From the NCBI GenBank assembly GCA_014529385.2, contig CM043959.1, positions 57,638,753-57,702,752 on the forward strand: 64,000 nt of DNA, in the 5' to 3' direction. Position 1 is the first letter of the stretch. Each line of letters starts with the position of its first letter. Positions 42,774-53,800 of the stretch are shown piece by piece. Made by a program: the position numbers and the translations under genes. The DNA is from Adiantum capillus-veneris (lineage: Eukaryota; Streptophyta; Polypodiopsida; Polypodiales; Pteridaceae). The notes beneath the pieces are model-generated. The model ran no database searches. It was not told where the DNA came from and saw only the letters and a program-made list of their open reading frames with translations.

Positions 42774-44935
42774 GTGAAGCGTCTCGAATGGCAGTATGTA
42801 GAACAATTGAAGCCTCAAAAGGAAGGGCAATTTATATGTAAATGCAAGTATTGTGGGCATACTTGGGACGGCGGTCCCTCCCGTATTTGTGCACATTTAT
42901 TGTCCCTCTCTGGCTATGGATTAGGCCCATGTGACAGTGTGCCAGAGGACGTCAAAGCGGTGGTCACAAGATTGCATGTAGATGTACAGAATGATGGGAA
43001 GGACCCAAATGCATATGTAGATGCCTTGGTGGATGATTTGGGAGGTAATGCCTCTCTATCTCAAGGAGGGGCCTCAGGCTCAATGAGTAACATGCATCAG
43101 AGAGTGCTCATGTAAGTGCCACTGGGACTTCGGCTTCCAAATCAAATGTGGGGTCCTCCAGCAAGAAGAGGAAGGTTGCACAAGGGCCTTTGGCAAGTGC
43201 ATTTAGCTTGCAAGCACGCAAGCAAGCAGATCAAGCCTTGCGCAGATTTTTTTATGCAGAGGACATTCCTGAATGGAAAGTGCGGAGTCCTTTCTTTTTG
43301 GAAATGGTCAAGGCAATTGGACAAGTTGGTCCATCTTATGTGCCTCCCACCTACAATGCTTTGCGCACCACAGAGTTGAATGATGAGGTCAAAAGCATTG
43401 GTCATGAGATCATGGGTGTGCGCGAGAAATGGAAGAAACATGGATGCACAATTGTATGTGATGGATGGTCTGACACTAGACGCAGGTCTATCGTTAACTT
43501 TCTTGCATGCTCTATACATGGTTCTGTGTTTTTGAAATCTGTGGACACATCTGGGGAGACAAAGACATCAGAATTTATTTTCAAGCAGCTTAAGGATGTG
43601 ATTATTGGGGTAGGACCCTCCAATGTTGTGCAGGTATGCATGGACAATGCAACTAATTGTGTTGGGGCCGGGCAAATGGTGGAAGAGAAATGGAAACACA
43701 TTTTTTTCATGAGATGTGCATGCCATTGCTTGGACCTCTTGTTTGAGGATATTGGGAAGCTCCCTTGGATTGCAAAAATTCTTGAAGATGCAACAAAGGT
43801 TGTCACATGTGTCACAAGGAAGTCCACTCTCTTGGCATTGTTTCGAATGCTTAGCAAGAAGGAATTGTTGAAGCCATCGGCCACTCGATTTGCCTACTAC
43901 TACATCAGGTTGGCTAGTCTTGTGGATGAGAGATGTATGCAAGGTGTGCGTAGGCTTATGATTGATGCAAAATTTGTGAAAATGAAGGCATCCAGGACTG
44001 CAAAGGCCATAGTGGTGTCGGACATTGTTTTTAATGCATCCTTTTGGCAAGAGGCCAAGTTGATTTTGAAGATTTGTGCTGCCATCTTGAAGATACTTCG
44101 TTTGGCTGATAGGGAAGGAGCCACCATGGGGCTTGTGTATGAGCTTACGGATCGCATGGTTGAGTAAATTCAAAACATGCAAGGTATTGATGCGGCAAGG
44201 ATGCAAGAGATCAAGGACCTATGCGTTGATAGATGGAATATGATGCACACACCATTGCATGCTGTGGGATACTTGTTGCATCCTATGTGGCGAGGAAGAG
44301 GTCAATTCAATGATAGTGAGGTTCATGATGGGTGGATGACATTTTTGGACAGGCATACCAAGGGTGATTTGACCATGCAGGGTACCCTCATTGATGAGTT
44401 GGACACTTTCCTCACTGAAAGAAAGTCATTTGCTCATCCTATTGCAAAGGATCCAAAGAGAATGCAAGAGGGTGTAAAATGGTGGGAGACTTTTGGGGCT
44501 TGCACGCCCACATTGCAGACTCTTGCACTTAAGGTGCTTTCTCAAGGGACATGTGCCTCTCCATGTGAGAGAAATTGGAGCACCTTCTCTCTCATTCACA
44601 CCAAGAGAAGAAATAGGCTACTTCCTGCTCATACCGAGAAGCTTGTCTACATACACACCAACTTGAGGCTCTTATGCAAGATCAAAGAGCGCGGCTATGA
44701 GAGAATGGAGGTGACATTGGAGATGCTTAACAAAGAGAAGGATGAGGGGCGCTTGCTTGAGTTGCAGGAGATTCATGAGGCTATTGCACAGAGCACTGAT
44801 GATGTTATGGAGTCTCATCCGATTAGCATGCCTAGTGATATTGGGAGTTCATGCTCCGTTGCTGAGGATGAGGCTTGGGATGAGGATGAGGATGATGAGG
44901 GTGATGATGAGGAGGTGGCCTTTGATGAGAGTTAG
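42774..44935 (+). pseudogene. hAT transposase, two lesions
   Basis: N-terminal BED-type zinc finger in the first frame (CKCKYCGHTWDGG...ICAHLL), ending at 43115. The second frame runs 43148-44935 with a single TAA at 44165: a basic nuclear-localisation-like SSKKRKV, the DUF659 region (ALRRFFYAEDIPEWKV), CDGWSDTRRRSIVNF with the first catalytic Asp (43460), VCMDNATNCVGAG with the second, RCACHCLDLL, then the C-terminal hATC dimerisation region (CASPCERNWSTFSLIHTKRR) and an acidic tail. A small indel between about 43085 and 43115 separates the frames. A GTAAGT at 43112 could be a splice donor, but the downstream frame also reads on sensibly from there, so an indel is simpler. It is an almost intact transposase. 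Confidence 0.9.
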
Positions 44936-45328
44936 AGCTCATTGCATTTTGTTCTAGCCTCGGTCCTGACTCCTCTTAGCTCTACTTATGTTTTGGATTC
45001 ACTATTTAGCATTGAGCGGCTGGACTCCACCCTCTAGGCTCTATTTATGTTTTGTCATTTGAATTTTGGAGTACTCAGTATACAATCTTGTTGGTTTTGG
45101 AGGCTCCTTATTTTTCCATCTCCTGCTTTGCTCTAGCCTCTACTTCTAGTATGATCATTTATGTAGCATCATTCATGTATGATTGTATCTATTGATCAGA
45201 GACCTTGATTTAGCTAGATTCTACATTTTCTAATTTCTATGATGTATCATGTTTTAATGGATTATGTGGCAGCTGGCTTTGGGCTGCTCTCTAGAGTCTA
45301 GTGTTTTCAATTTAATTGCTATTTTTTA

Positions 45329-45372
<44 letters not shown>
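45329..45372. repeat. (AT)n microsatellite in the hAT 3' region
   Basis: About 44 nt of AT dinucleotide, 105 bp before the right inverted repeat. Confidence 0.93.
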
Positions 45373-45374
<2 letters not shown>

Positions 45375-45503
45375 TAATTTTTTAGTGCCGTATGGTATTC
45401 CACGTATGAAATCTTCGGGGGGTCTGAATCGGGCTTATATCAGGCTTCCATACCCGCCCGAGTGAGACGCATGGTTGACGTATGAAAAAACTATGGTTTA
45501 ATT

Positions 45504-45969
45504 GAGTCGACACGGCCCGACGTAGTTCCGCCCAGAGAGATTGGCCCCAAAGACTGGCGCCCCTTTCTGTATATCTTTTTGTATTAATAATTGAGCAAAG
45601 TATGGTTGCCCTTGGGTCGCCTTTGCTCACCGCCTTGTCAGCACACAATAAGCCAGAGAGAGCCCAAGGGACTTATTTAAAGGCCCTTGGCCATGATGAA
45701 AAGTAGTATATGAAAAGCCTTCAACTCAAAAGCAATTGGATCTCAGGAAAAGCAGCCAGCGCAAATAACGGAAATCCGTACAGTTGGCCACGTCAACAAC
45801 CTGTCAGCACAATTTACGTAAGGCCGAAATGTCTGCCACGTGTCAGCTTGTTGCTGTAGAAAGCGAAAAACCGTATTGTCTACCACATGTCACCTGTCTG
45901 TATAGCCTGCTGCGTCTGGGCCAATACTGCCACATCATCAGCCAACACTGCCACATCATCAGTTTGTGA
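45504..45969 (-). repeat. G4 5' LTR, remainder right of the hAT
   Basis: It continues the LTR to GTTTGTGACA at 45969; read on the minus strand the LTR starts TGTCACAAAC. It contains a TATA-like TTTAAATAAG (near 45680-45690), the conserved GGCCCC...GGCGCCCC block (45543-45565) and an array of CCACGTCA-like words. Total LTR length without the hAT is about 560 bp. Confidence 0.65.
45788..45960 (-). promoter_or_regulatory. ACGT-core word array in G4 LTR U3
   Basis: CCACGTCA at 45788-45795, CCACGTGTCA at 45836-45845, CCACATGTCA at 45883-45892, and two GCCACATCATCAG words about 20 bp apart near 45929-45962. They lie upstream of the TATA-like box in the element's sense and resemble bZIP/G-box-type sites. 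Confidence 0.45.
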
Positions 45970-46560
45970 CAGCCAATGAGAAAACACTTTATGATACATG
46001 GAGTAGGAGGAGCATACTCAAAACGGTGTTATGGGTGACACATGTGAGTGGTCTATGTTGCAGGTTGTTGACAGGAATAGCTGGCTAGTGGGGGAGTTGT
46101 AGCGTGAGACACTCGATAAAACCTAGACAGAGTGGCATGCGAAAACACTAGCAAGCACATCCCCAAATGGAGAGCTAGGGAGAGAAAGAGAAAGCATGAG
46201 AAGATCAAACTCATTTCTTAATGATACTTACAATGATAATCATGAGATGAAACCAACATCGAGAAGAACAGAGAGAGAGCTCATGATGCGAGGCGTGTGC
46301 GATGGAGGGCGGACCGCCATATGGTGTATGACAATCTCCAGATTTAGCAGGTTGGTGGATTAGTGGCAAGGTTAGTACAGGAAACATCGTGACAATGGGG
46401 ATGCGGGCAGCATCGTGAGCGATGACAAGCGCTAGGAGTGCCCAAGAGTAGAATGGAGTCAATGCCCTAGAGTGCTCATGATGCCTTCAAGTGCCTTCCT
46501 ACTGCCCTAGATCGTGATTTCTTTGTGAGTGCATGTGGTCAGTGGTTGTGCATCTCACTG
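45970..46560. other. Stretch without a recognised gene
   Basis: No transposon domain recognised. The 5' end of LINE E3 cannot be placed exactly and may fall in this interval. Confidence 0.4.
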
Positions 46561-46619
46561 AGTTGCCATGCTATCTCTCTCGTGTCTCATGTCATGCATC
46601 GTGTCGTTGCAGTGGTGTG

Positions 46620-49602
46620 TTCTTTGGTGACATCTGCAGATGGGGGACAGGACAACACTGGATATGGCAGACACCTTCTTGAGCTTGGCAGCAGGCACCA
46701 TCTCGTTATTTATAACGGGATGGCGAGGTGGCCAGATTCTGGGGGATTCACTTGCTTCCCACACAGTGGCGAAGAGAGCACAGTGGATTATTTGCTAGGC
46801 TCTGCCCAGACAGCAGAGCTTATACACTCCTTCAACGTTGCACACACACCGATAGGGGCGGATCATACTTATCTTACATTCTCCCTTCTTGCTACACAGC
46901 TTACTGACCCCCCCGCCTGCCCCCCTCACACTTACACTACCATTTCTTTCACTCATGAGCTCACGCCTGTTTATATACATCACCTGCATGAGCACCTTAT
47001 ACACTTAGACTCCACAGCACCTCTGGACACACTCACCACACACATTACATCCATCTTACACGAGTCAGCCACTCAAAGTTTCCCACATCGCATACACACA
47101 CACCCTCCATGCACTGGCACCTACACATATTGGAGATCAGAGGGGAGATTACACAGACGACGAATGTCGAGACCTACACAGACACCTACGTATATTGGAG
47201 ATCAGAGGGGAGATTACACATCGCCAGGCTCAGCGCAAGATGCAGACACTTACCCGTTGTAAAAGACGGGAGTGGAAGGAGCACCAATATTGGGACATCT
47301 ATCATTTACTCATGAGCCAGGATAGTGCTGAGGCATGGCGTCGGATCAGACCTCCCAAGCCATCCACTCCTATTCAGGACCCAGCGACATGGCACAGATA
47401 TGCTGAGAGCTTATACGAGATCCCAGGACAACCACCCATACTTACGCCATCGGCTACCTGACCCACATCATCTACTTTCTTCACCACCCACATGGTGAAG
47501 AAAGCTATATCCCACCTACAGCATGGGAGGGCTAGAGATCAGGCAGGCCTACAGGCAGAGCATCTTTTACATGGCTGTGATGCATTGGCACCACTCATTG
47601 CCCACCTCTTCAACCGCGCGCTTTCAGAGGGATTCCCAGAGTCGTGGACAGAGCACACCATCGTGCCTATCCACAAATCTGGGGATGCCATGGATCCTAG
47701 CACATATCGCACTATCATGATTGGTCCTATACTGGCCAAACTATATGGCGCGGTTTTAGAGGAGGAGCTCAGTTCTCTAGCAGAGGGAGAGGGCATGAGG
47801 ACGCCAGGATAGGCAGGCTTCCACCGAGCTTTCTCTACTATTGATCATATCTTCACCCTTCGTTGTCTGATCGACCAGACACGGGTGAGGAAGAGAAGAT
47901 TATATTGCTGCTTCATGGACTTCCGCAAAGCATTTGACACAGTACCTAGAGAGAGACTTTTCAGACGCTTGGCTGCGCTTGGGATTGGAGAGGAGATGCC
48001 ATGGGGGATCTATGCATTGTATGAGCATGTATCTGGCAGAGTGAGATGCCCGGGTGGATTATCTGACACCCTTGTGAGCACCATTGGTGTGAAACAAGGT
48101 TGCCCTCTTTCACCTACACTCTTTGGTCTATACATTGACGAGATTGTAGACTTCATCTTGCATAGGGGTGGAGAGGGTGTGGATATTGTAGGGACTACTG
48201 TACACATACTCTTATATGTAGATGATATTGTCCTGATGTCAGAGACGGCAGAGGGACTACAGCTACATTTGCAGACCCTGGATGATTTCTGCTCACAGAG
48301 AGGACTCACGGTGAACCTTGGTAAGACCAAGGTTCTCATATTTCATACATCGGCTCAGATTCGCCGACAGAGTAGATTTACAGTAGCTGGAGGGGACATA
48401 GAGGTGACAGGCTCATATGTATATCTGGGGGTTACATTCACCGCAGCATCAGGGACCTTCTCCATGACACAGGCAGCCAGAGATAGACTTACCAGAGGAT
48501 ACGCATCACTAGCTATGATGGAGAGACAGTGCAACCAGGCCCACTTCCAGGAGCCCCGGATGAAGAGGTGGCTCTTTGACACACTCGTCACACCTGCACT
48601 CATGTATGCCTCGGCCATTTGGGGACAGGGACTGGCAGACTCAGTATGGACACAGATAGAGAGGCCACAAATTATTATGATCTCCAGGATGATTCACAGC
48701 AAGCCATCAGTTCCACACGACATTATTAGAGCTGAGCTGGTTGCACCACCGATGTTGGTAGAGGCACTCTTTCAGACTGTTTGCCTTCTTCACAGATTCA
48801 AAGATATGGATCCAGATAGGATCTCTCATAGAGCCTTCATTGCATCTAGAGAGATGGCACAGGCAGGGACACTAGCTCATGGTATGCCCAGACACGAGAT
48901 TGGCTAGCTCAGCACGGCTTTCATATCGATAGACTACCACCACTCCAGTATGACGCCCAGGCCCCGACCTATTCCCTCTAACGCTCTGAGAGGAATAGGG
49001 TCATCAGACAGGAGATATGGCATACATATATTCAGAGGACATGGCGCAGGCCCACAGACACCCTACCTCCTAAAATGCTATATTACTATGAGCATTTTTT
49101 GAGGTTCTCAGAGCAGGGATTCATTGAGATTCCATTATACATGCAGGAGTACATGCCACACCGACTTCGGGTTAGCATTGGCCAGCTACGAGTGTCATCA
49201 CATCAGCTAGAGATTGAGAGTGGTAGAGCCAGAGGCATACCACGTGAGGAGCATTTTGTCATGAGATGACCAGCATATACAGAGCTGAGAGAGAGATATG
49301 GCATTGGAGACCCATTACAACAACATATGATAGGCCGAGAGCAGAGGAGGTTTGGCCAGTTCTTGGTTGCGGCTTTAGAGGTTCGAGAGCAGTTGTTACA
49401 GCCACGACAGAGTCAGGATAGCAGGACACAGACTACCATCACACAGTTTTTCCGACGAGCAGGGCCTGACCCCCCACACTACCTACACAGAGCAGAGGGC
49501 TTACCCTTCAACAGGCAGAGTCTCAGAGGGCACGTCGGAGACCGAGGCTCCCAGGATACAGGACACATGGGTATCACCAGAGGGAGATCTGGAGGATACT
49601 AG
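46620..49602 (+). pseudogene. LINE E3 ORF2: endonuclease part, RT, C-terminal domain with PIP box
   Basis: Endonuclease part: DNTGYGRHLLELGSRHHL, GGFTCFPHSGEESTVDYLLG and PIGADHTYLTF. A 65-bp tandem duplication (47128, 47193) breaks the frame. RT (47492-48907): SWTEHTIVPIHKSGDAMDPS, TAG at 47810 where Gln is expected (GxAGF), CCFMDFRKAFDTVPRERL, GVKQGCPLSPTLFGLYIDEI, LLYVDDIVLMS (YVDD). After a frameshift near 48900, the C-terminal domain continues: YMQEYMPHRLRVSIGQLRVS, HQLEIESG, but the CCHC knuckle seen in E1 is deleted. Near the end it reads QTTITQFFRRAG, a PIP-box pattern (49429-49452). Confidence 0.85.
47128..47257 (+). repeat. Tandem duplication, about 65 bp period, inside E3
   Basis: TATTGGAGATCAGAGGGGAG occurs at 47128 and 47193. 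The duplication is private to this copy and disrupts its coding frame. Confidence 0.8.
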
Positions 49603-50009
49603 CTCTACACCATCAGTATCTAGAGCAGAGTCATGTACCAGCACCAAGGGATCCAGCATTCCAGAGATACCTAAGCAGGCCACCATCGATGTACCACATT
49701 CTCTACCCTACATATGTTGCTTGTTTTTAGATACCCTCCCTCTCATCTCATGGTGGTATCACCTTGCAGCCCCTAGCTGAGCCTGATGATGCGTGAGCAC
49801 ACCTCGACACGAGGACCCACACTATACATTGTACACCACATGCACCACCCTACCACACCCTTTTGCATAGTATAGGCTCATTTCAGTTTGTACCTTTTTT
49901 TAAAAAAATTTTCCGATGCCTAGAGCATCAACACATGTATATGATATTGTCTCATAGGTCGAGTTCGGCCTTTCGAAGAAGTTAATAAAGCTTTCTTTCT
50001 TTTCTTTCT

Positions 50010-50029
50010 TTCTCTCTCTCTCTCTCTCT
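50010..50029. repeat. (TC)n tract at the E3 3' end
   Basis: A short TC run preceded by several TTTC units in the LINE sense direction. Confidence 0.9.
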
Positions 50030-50061
50030 TAGAGTGATAGTGTGATGGCGATGATGCCCTG

Positions 50062-50312
50062 TTATAAGGGAAGTATGTGCCACTTCCCACAACTTGTGAG
50101 CCCCGTTTTCATGCGATTCTTCGCGTCCCTTGTATTCGGCACTTTCTTATGATATTGATCATTCGTTCGCGTCCCTCACTCTCGTGTCCCTCTTGCGTCC
50201 CGTTTTTCAAGTACGTTCTTGTGTGTGCGTTTGCTTGCCTGTAGGTCCCGTTTGCAACGCAGGTGAGCCGGCGCAGTCCCATTTCCCCGACGTCCCGAAG
50301 GAGGGCGTCACA
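50062..50312 (+). repeat. G5 5' LTR, truncated
   Basis: Aligned with 55893-56143 with few differences; homology begins at the ATAAGGGAAG just after the TATA core. The missing U3 is not found upstream of LINE E3, so the truncation is not a simple LINE insertion. Confidence 0.85.
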
Positions 50313-50314
50313 CT

Positions 50315-50326
50315 TGGTATCAGAGC
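50315..50326 (+). other. Primer-binding site of G5
   Basis: TGGTATCAGAGC, two bases after the LTR end: initiator tRNA-Met type. Confidence 0.92.
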
Positions 50327-50389
50327 TTCGGCTTGAGTCCCCGCCGACCCGACGTCGGCCCGTGGCCCGTGGTTGTCACCACATTTTCG

Positions 50390-50810
50390 GCCCGTCTGCC
50401 CCGTTTTTCCACGTTCCCCACCGTTTTTTGCCGTTTTGCCTCGTTTGATCCGTGTTCCTTGCCGTTTTGTCCCGTTTTCACCGCGTTCTCCGCGTTCTTG
50501 GTCCGTTTTGCCCCGTCCCTTGCGTTTTCTCCACGTTCCCCACCGTTTTTCGCCGTTTTGCCTCGTTTGACCTGCGTTCCTTGCCGTTTTTTCCCGTTTT
50601 GACGCGTTTCTCCACGTTCCCCATCGTTTTTCAATGTTTTATCTCGTTTTGCCCCGTCTTACACCGTTTGGGACCGGTTTTGATCGTTTTTGAGCCATTT
50701 TTCGCGGTTTTCGTCGTTTTGGACCCCGTTTTGCGCTGTTTCATCGTTTTTCAACGTTTTCAAGCCTGTTTTTCGCAGTTTTTCAGTTTTTGATATTTTT
50801 GAGTTTTTCT
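50390..50810 (+). repeat. A-poor CGTTTT-repeat leader of G5
   Basis: Between primer site and gag. The plus strand is almost free of A and is built from CCGTTTTGCC-like words. A larger unit beginning CCACGTTCCCC recurs at 50409, 50531 and 50612. The long frames on both strands here come from this composition and are not genes. Confidence 0.8.
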
Positions 50811-50835
50811 CGGCTTCGGCCACAAGAGTACAACA

Positions 50836-53800
50836 ATGGCTGGAAATCAAGAAGAGGAAGAAGGATACAGGACTGAACCTGACTTGAATAGAGACCGCAA
50901 GAAGAACAAAGAAAAGAAGCCGCGACAAGATCACCAAGACCCAATGGAAAAGAGATTGGAGGCATGCATCATGGCCTCCGTAGAACACCAGATCAACGTG
51001 ATGTCTGCTAACCTGAGCGACCTGCTTCAAACACAGCTAGGCCAGCGACATGAAGACCGCCCGGGTACAAGTAATGTCAACACGTGACGAAACACACAAA
51101 GACCACCGCGGCCCGGAAGACTAGGAACAGTCGACGAAGACGAAGACTACCAGGATGACCAAAGTGAAGGGCGCTACTACAACCCTGAGAGACACCTAGA
51201 AGATGAAAACAGACTGGGAAAATTCAAACCCATTCCCCCAGAGAAGTACAAAGGCCATCGCACCTCACTGGAACTCAATAAGTGGTTCAGAGAGGTAGAA
51301 GACTACATGCAGTGGAACAACATAAGCAGACGCAGATGGGTGCAAGTGGCCAAAACCTTCCTGGCCGACGACGCCTATGTATGGTTCCTCACCGAACAGA
51401 CATCAAAGAACTGGGAGGAATGGAAGGACTTACAAAGAGACATGATCAGCTACTTTGTCCCAGATAATGAAGGCAACAGAGTCAGAGACTCGTGGCGCGA
51501 TCTGCGCCAAGACGGCCACATATCAGATTACGTTGTCAAGTATCGTCGACTGATGCTTCAACTTCCACTGATGCACGCAGCAGATAGGCTACATGGTTTC
51601 CTGTACGGCCTTAAGCCCTGGGCCCGGCGAGAAGTAGAAAAGCAGAATCCCAACACCTGGGAAGCGGCTGTCAATATGGCCGAAAAGCTACGCAACACAA
51701 ATTCAACACAAGGCTTTCCTCCGAATAACCCTCGCCCCAACAATTTTGCCTCCACTCCCTCCAGCAACTGGCCTAACCCACCCGTTGGGCGAGGCCGCGG
51801 ATTTTTACCCAATAACAGAAGCAATGACCCTCGCTCACCACCACCCAATGTCAACCTTGGATTAGGCCGCGAAAATGGCTTCTTAGTCCCACGCAGCTCT
51901 TTTGCTAGCAATTCTTACAGCACCACGTCCAACAGTTTTGTCCCCAACACTTATAACGGCAATAATAACAATCCGCACCCCGATCGCATCTGGTGCAGTG
52001 ATTGCAGAATTGCTCATGGTCCCTACTACGCATGTGTCCGCAAGCGCAATCAAGCATCCTCATCATCTAGCAGGGTCAACACCCTCCAGATAGAAGAACC
52101 ACTCTCCCACCCCCAAATAAGAATCGAAGAACTGGCTAGCCCTGTTGCTGACCAACAACCCCGTATTGGAGCAGTATCCCTCCACCCTCAATGCATGGCA
52201 ACAACTATAACGGACATTCAGAACTTATATGTCCAAGCAACAATTGGGTCCCAGCAGCAATGGATCATGGTAGACTCAGGCGCCACACACAATTTTCTAT
52301 CACCGCAGTGCGCCGCTCGCCTGGGCCTACGTCTCACCACCGTCAATGAAACTACAGTCAAGTTTGCCCAAGGAAATGATAGCAATGTCAAGGCAGCCCG
52401 TCGAGTCAGGATTGAGATGGGTGAATTCACATGCCGACTTGACTTCATAGTGGTCCCAATGGATGACTTTGAGGCAATCATTGGTCTATCCTTCAACGAC
52501 AAGTATCTCATTGCACTTCTAGGCATGAAGGTGGATCAATTACTTCTGAATAATCAAGGCAAAGCAGTGACAGTACAAGGCGCCAGACTCACAACGAAGC
52601 AAGCATTCACACGTCAGGCGCATCTTCAAACCAATCCTCACCCCATCAACCGCCAAGACCCCGCTCAATTAGCAGCGATGAAAGGCAAACAAAAAGTCCC
52701 AGAACACTCTTCCCCCAGACTCAATCTCATGAGTGCAAAGCAAGCCGAGCGGGCTCTCAAGAAAGGAGCTCAGGTTCACCTCTGCATCATGCAAGCACAG
52801 GAACGGCCCACAGCCAGACTCAACTCTATCACCATCGAGCAGGCCAAAGTGGGTGATCCCTCACTTACCCCCATTCTCCAGAAGTACAAAGGTGTCATGC
52901 CCTCAGAACTTCCCCCCGGTCTACCCCCCCCCCCCCCCGGTCAAATTCAACACGAAATTGATCTCATCCCAGGGAGTACACCCCCGGCCAAGGCCCCCTA
53001 CCGCATGAATGACACCGAGCTAAAAGAGCTCAAGAAGCAACTCCAGGAATTAGAGGATCAAGGTTTCATCCGGCCCAGCAGCTCTCCTTTTGGGGCCCCA
53101 GTCCTGTTTGTCAAGAAGAAAGATGGCTCGATGCGACTATGCGTGGATTATCGGGCCCTCAACAAAATAACTATCAAGAACAGATACCCAGTTCCCCTCA
53201 TGGAAGATCTTCTGGACAGACTACAGGGTGCCCAATACTTCACTCGCATCGACCTCCGCTCAGGCTATCACCAAGTCCGCATCGCCTCTAAAGACATTCC
53301 GAAGACCGCCTTCCGCACACGCTACGGCCCCTGGGAATGGATGGTCCTGGGGTTCGGTCTCACCGGCGGTCTTGGCACTTTTTGCCGAGTAATCCATGAC
53401 AGTTTCCGCGACATGATTGACGACTACCTCATCACTTACATTGATGATCTACTCATCTACAACAAAACCTTAGAAGAGCACCAGAAGCATGTCGCCGCAG
53501 TACTCCAACGCCTCCGGGAACACCAACTTTATGCCAAGCTGGAGAAATGTGAGTTTGCTGTCCAGAAAATCGAGTTCCTCGGTTTCATCGTCACGTCCGA
53601 AGGTATAATGGTGGACCCCAAGAAAGTCGACGCCGTCATCAAGTGGGCTCCCCCGACCTCCATCAAAGAAGTCCGCGAGTTTGTGGGTTTCTGTCAGTAC
53701 ACACGCCGCTTCATCCGCGACTTCAGCAAGATCGTTGCACCACTTACAGAGATAACCAAAGGCCACAAACCCTTTCAGTGGACCTCCAGGGAAGAAGAAG

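Larger units (their letters stand above)
42374..45495 (+). mobile_element. hAT DNA transposon with TIRs and 8-bp target duplication
   Basis: Terminal inverted repeats CATAGTTTTTTTCATACG (42374-42391) and CGTATGAAAAAACTATG (45479-45495) agree except for one T. The 8-bp flanks GTTCAATT (42366-42373) and GTTTAATT (45496-45503) match at 7 of 8 positions, as expected of a hAT target duplication. Subterminal copies of GCGTCCGATTGG occur at the left end. Length is 3122 bp. The transposase has one frameshift and one stop. The element sits inside the LTR of G4. Confidence 0.92.
46620..50009 (+). mobile_element. LINE family E copy E3, 5'-truncated
   Basis: It starts within the endonuclease and runs through RT and the C-terminal domain to a 3' end with GTTAATAAAG followed by TTTC units and (TC)n (50010-50029). 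This is the same family as E1, E2 and E4. The right edge is about 30 bp from the truncated 5' LTR of G5. Confidence 0.85.

Noticed and set aside
43402-44206. Long minus-strand frames (160 and 212 codons) across the hAT
   Set aside because: They are antisense shadows of the transposase, which has the recognisable domains.
50320-51030. Minus-strand and plus-strand frames in the G5 leader
   Set aside because: They come from the A-poor CGTTTT repeats; the repeated KNGKE/FPRS patterns reflect the nucleotide repeat.
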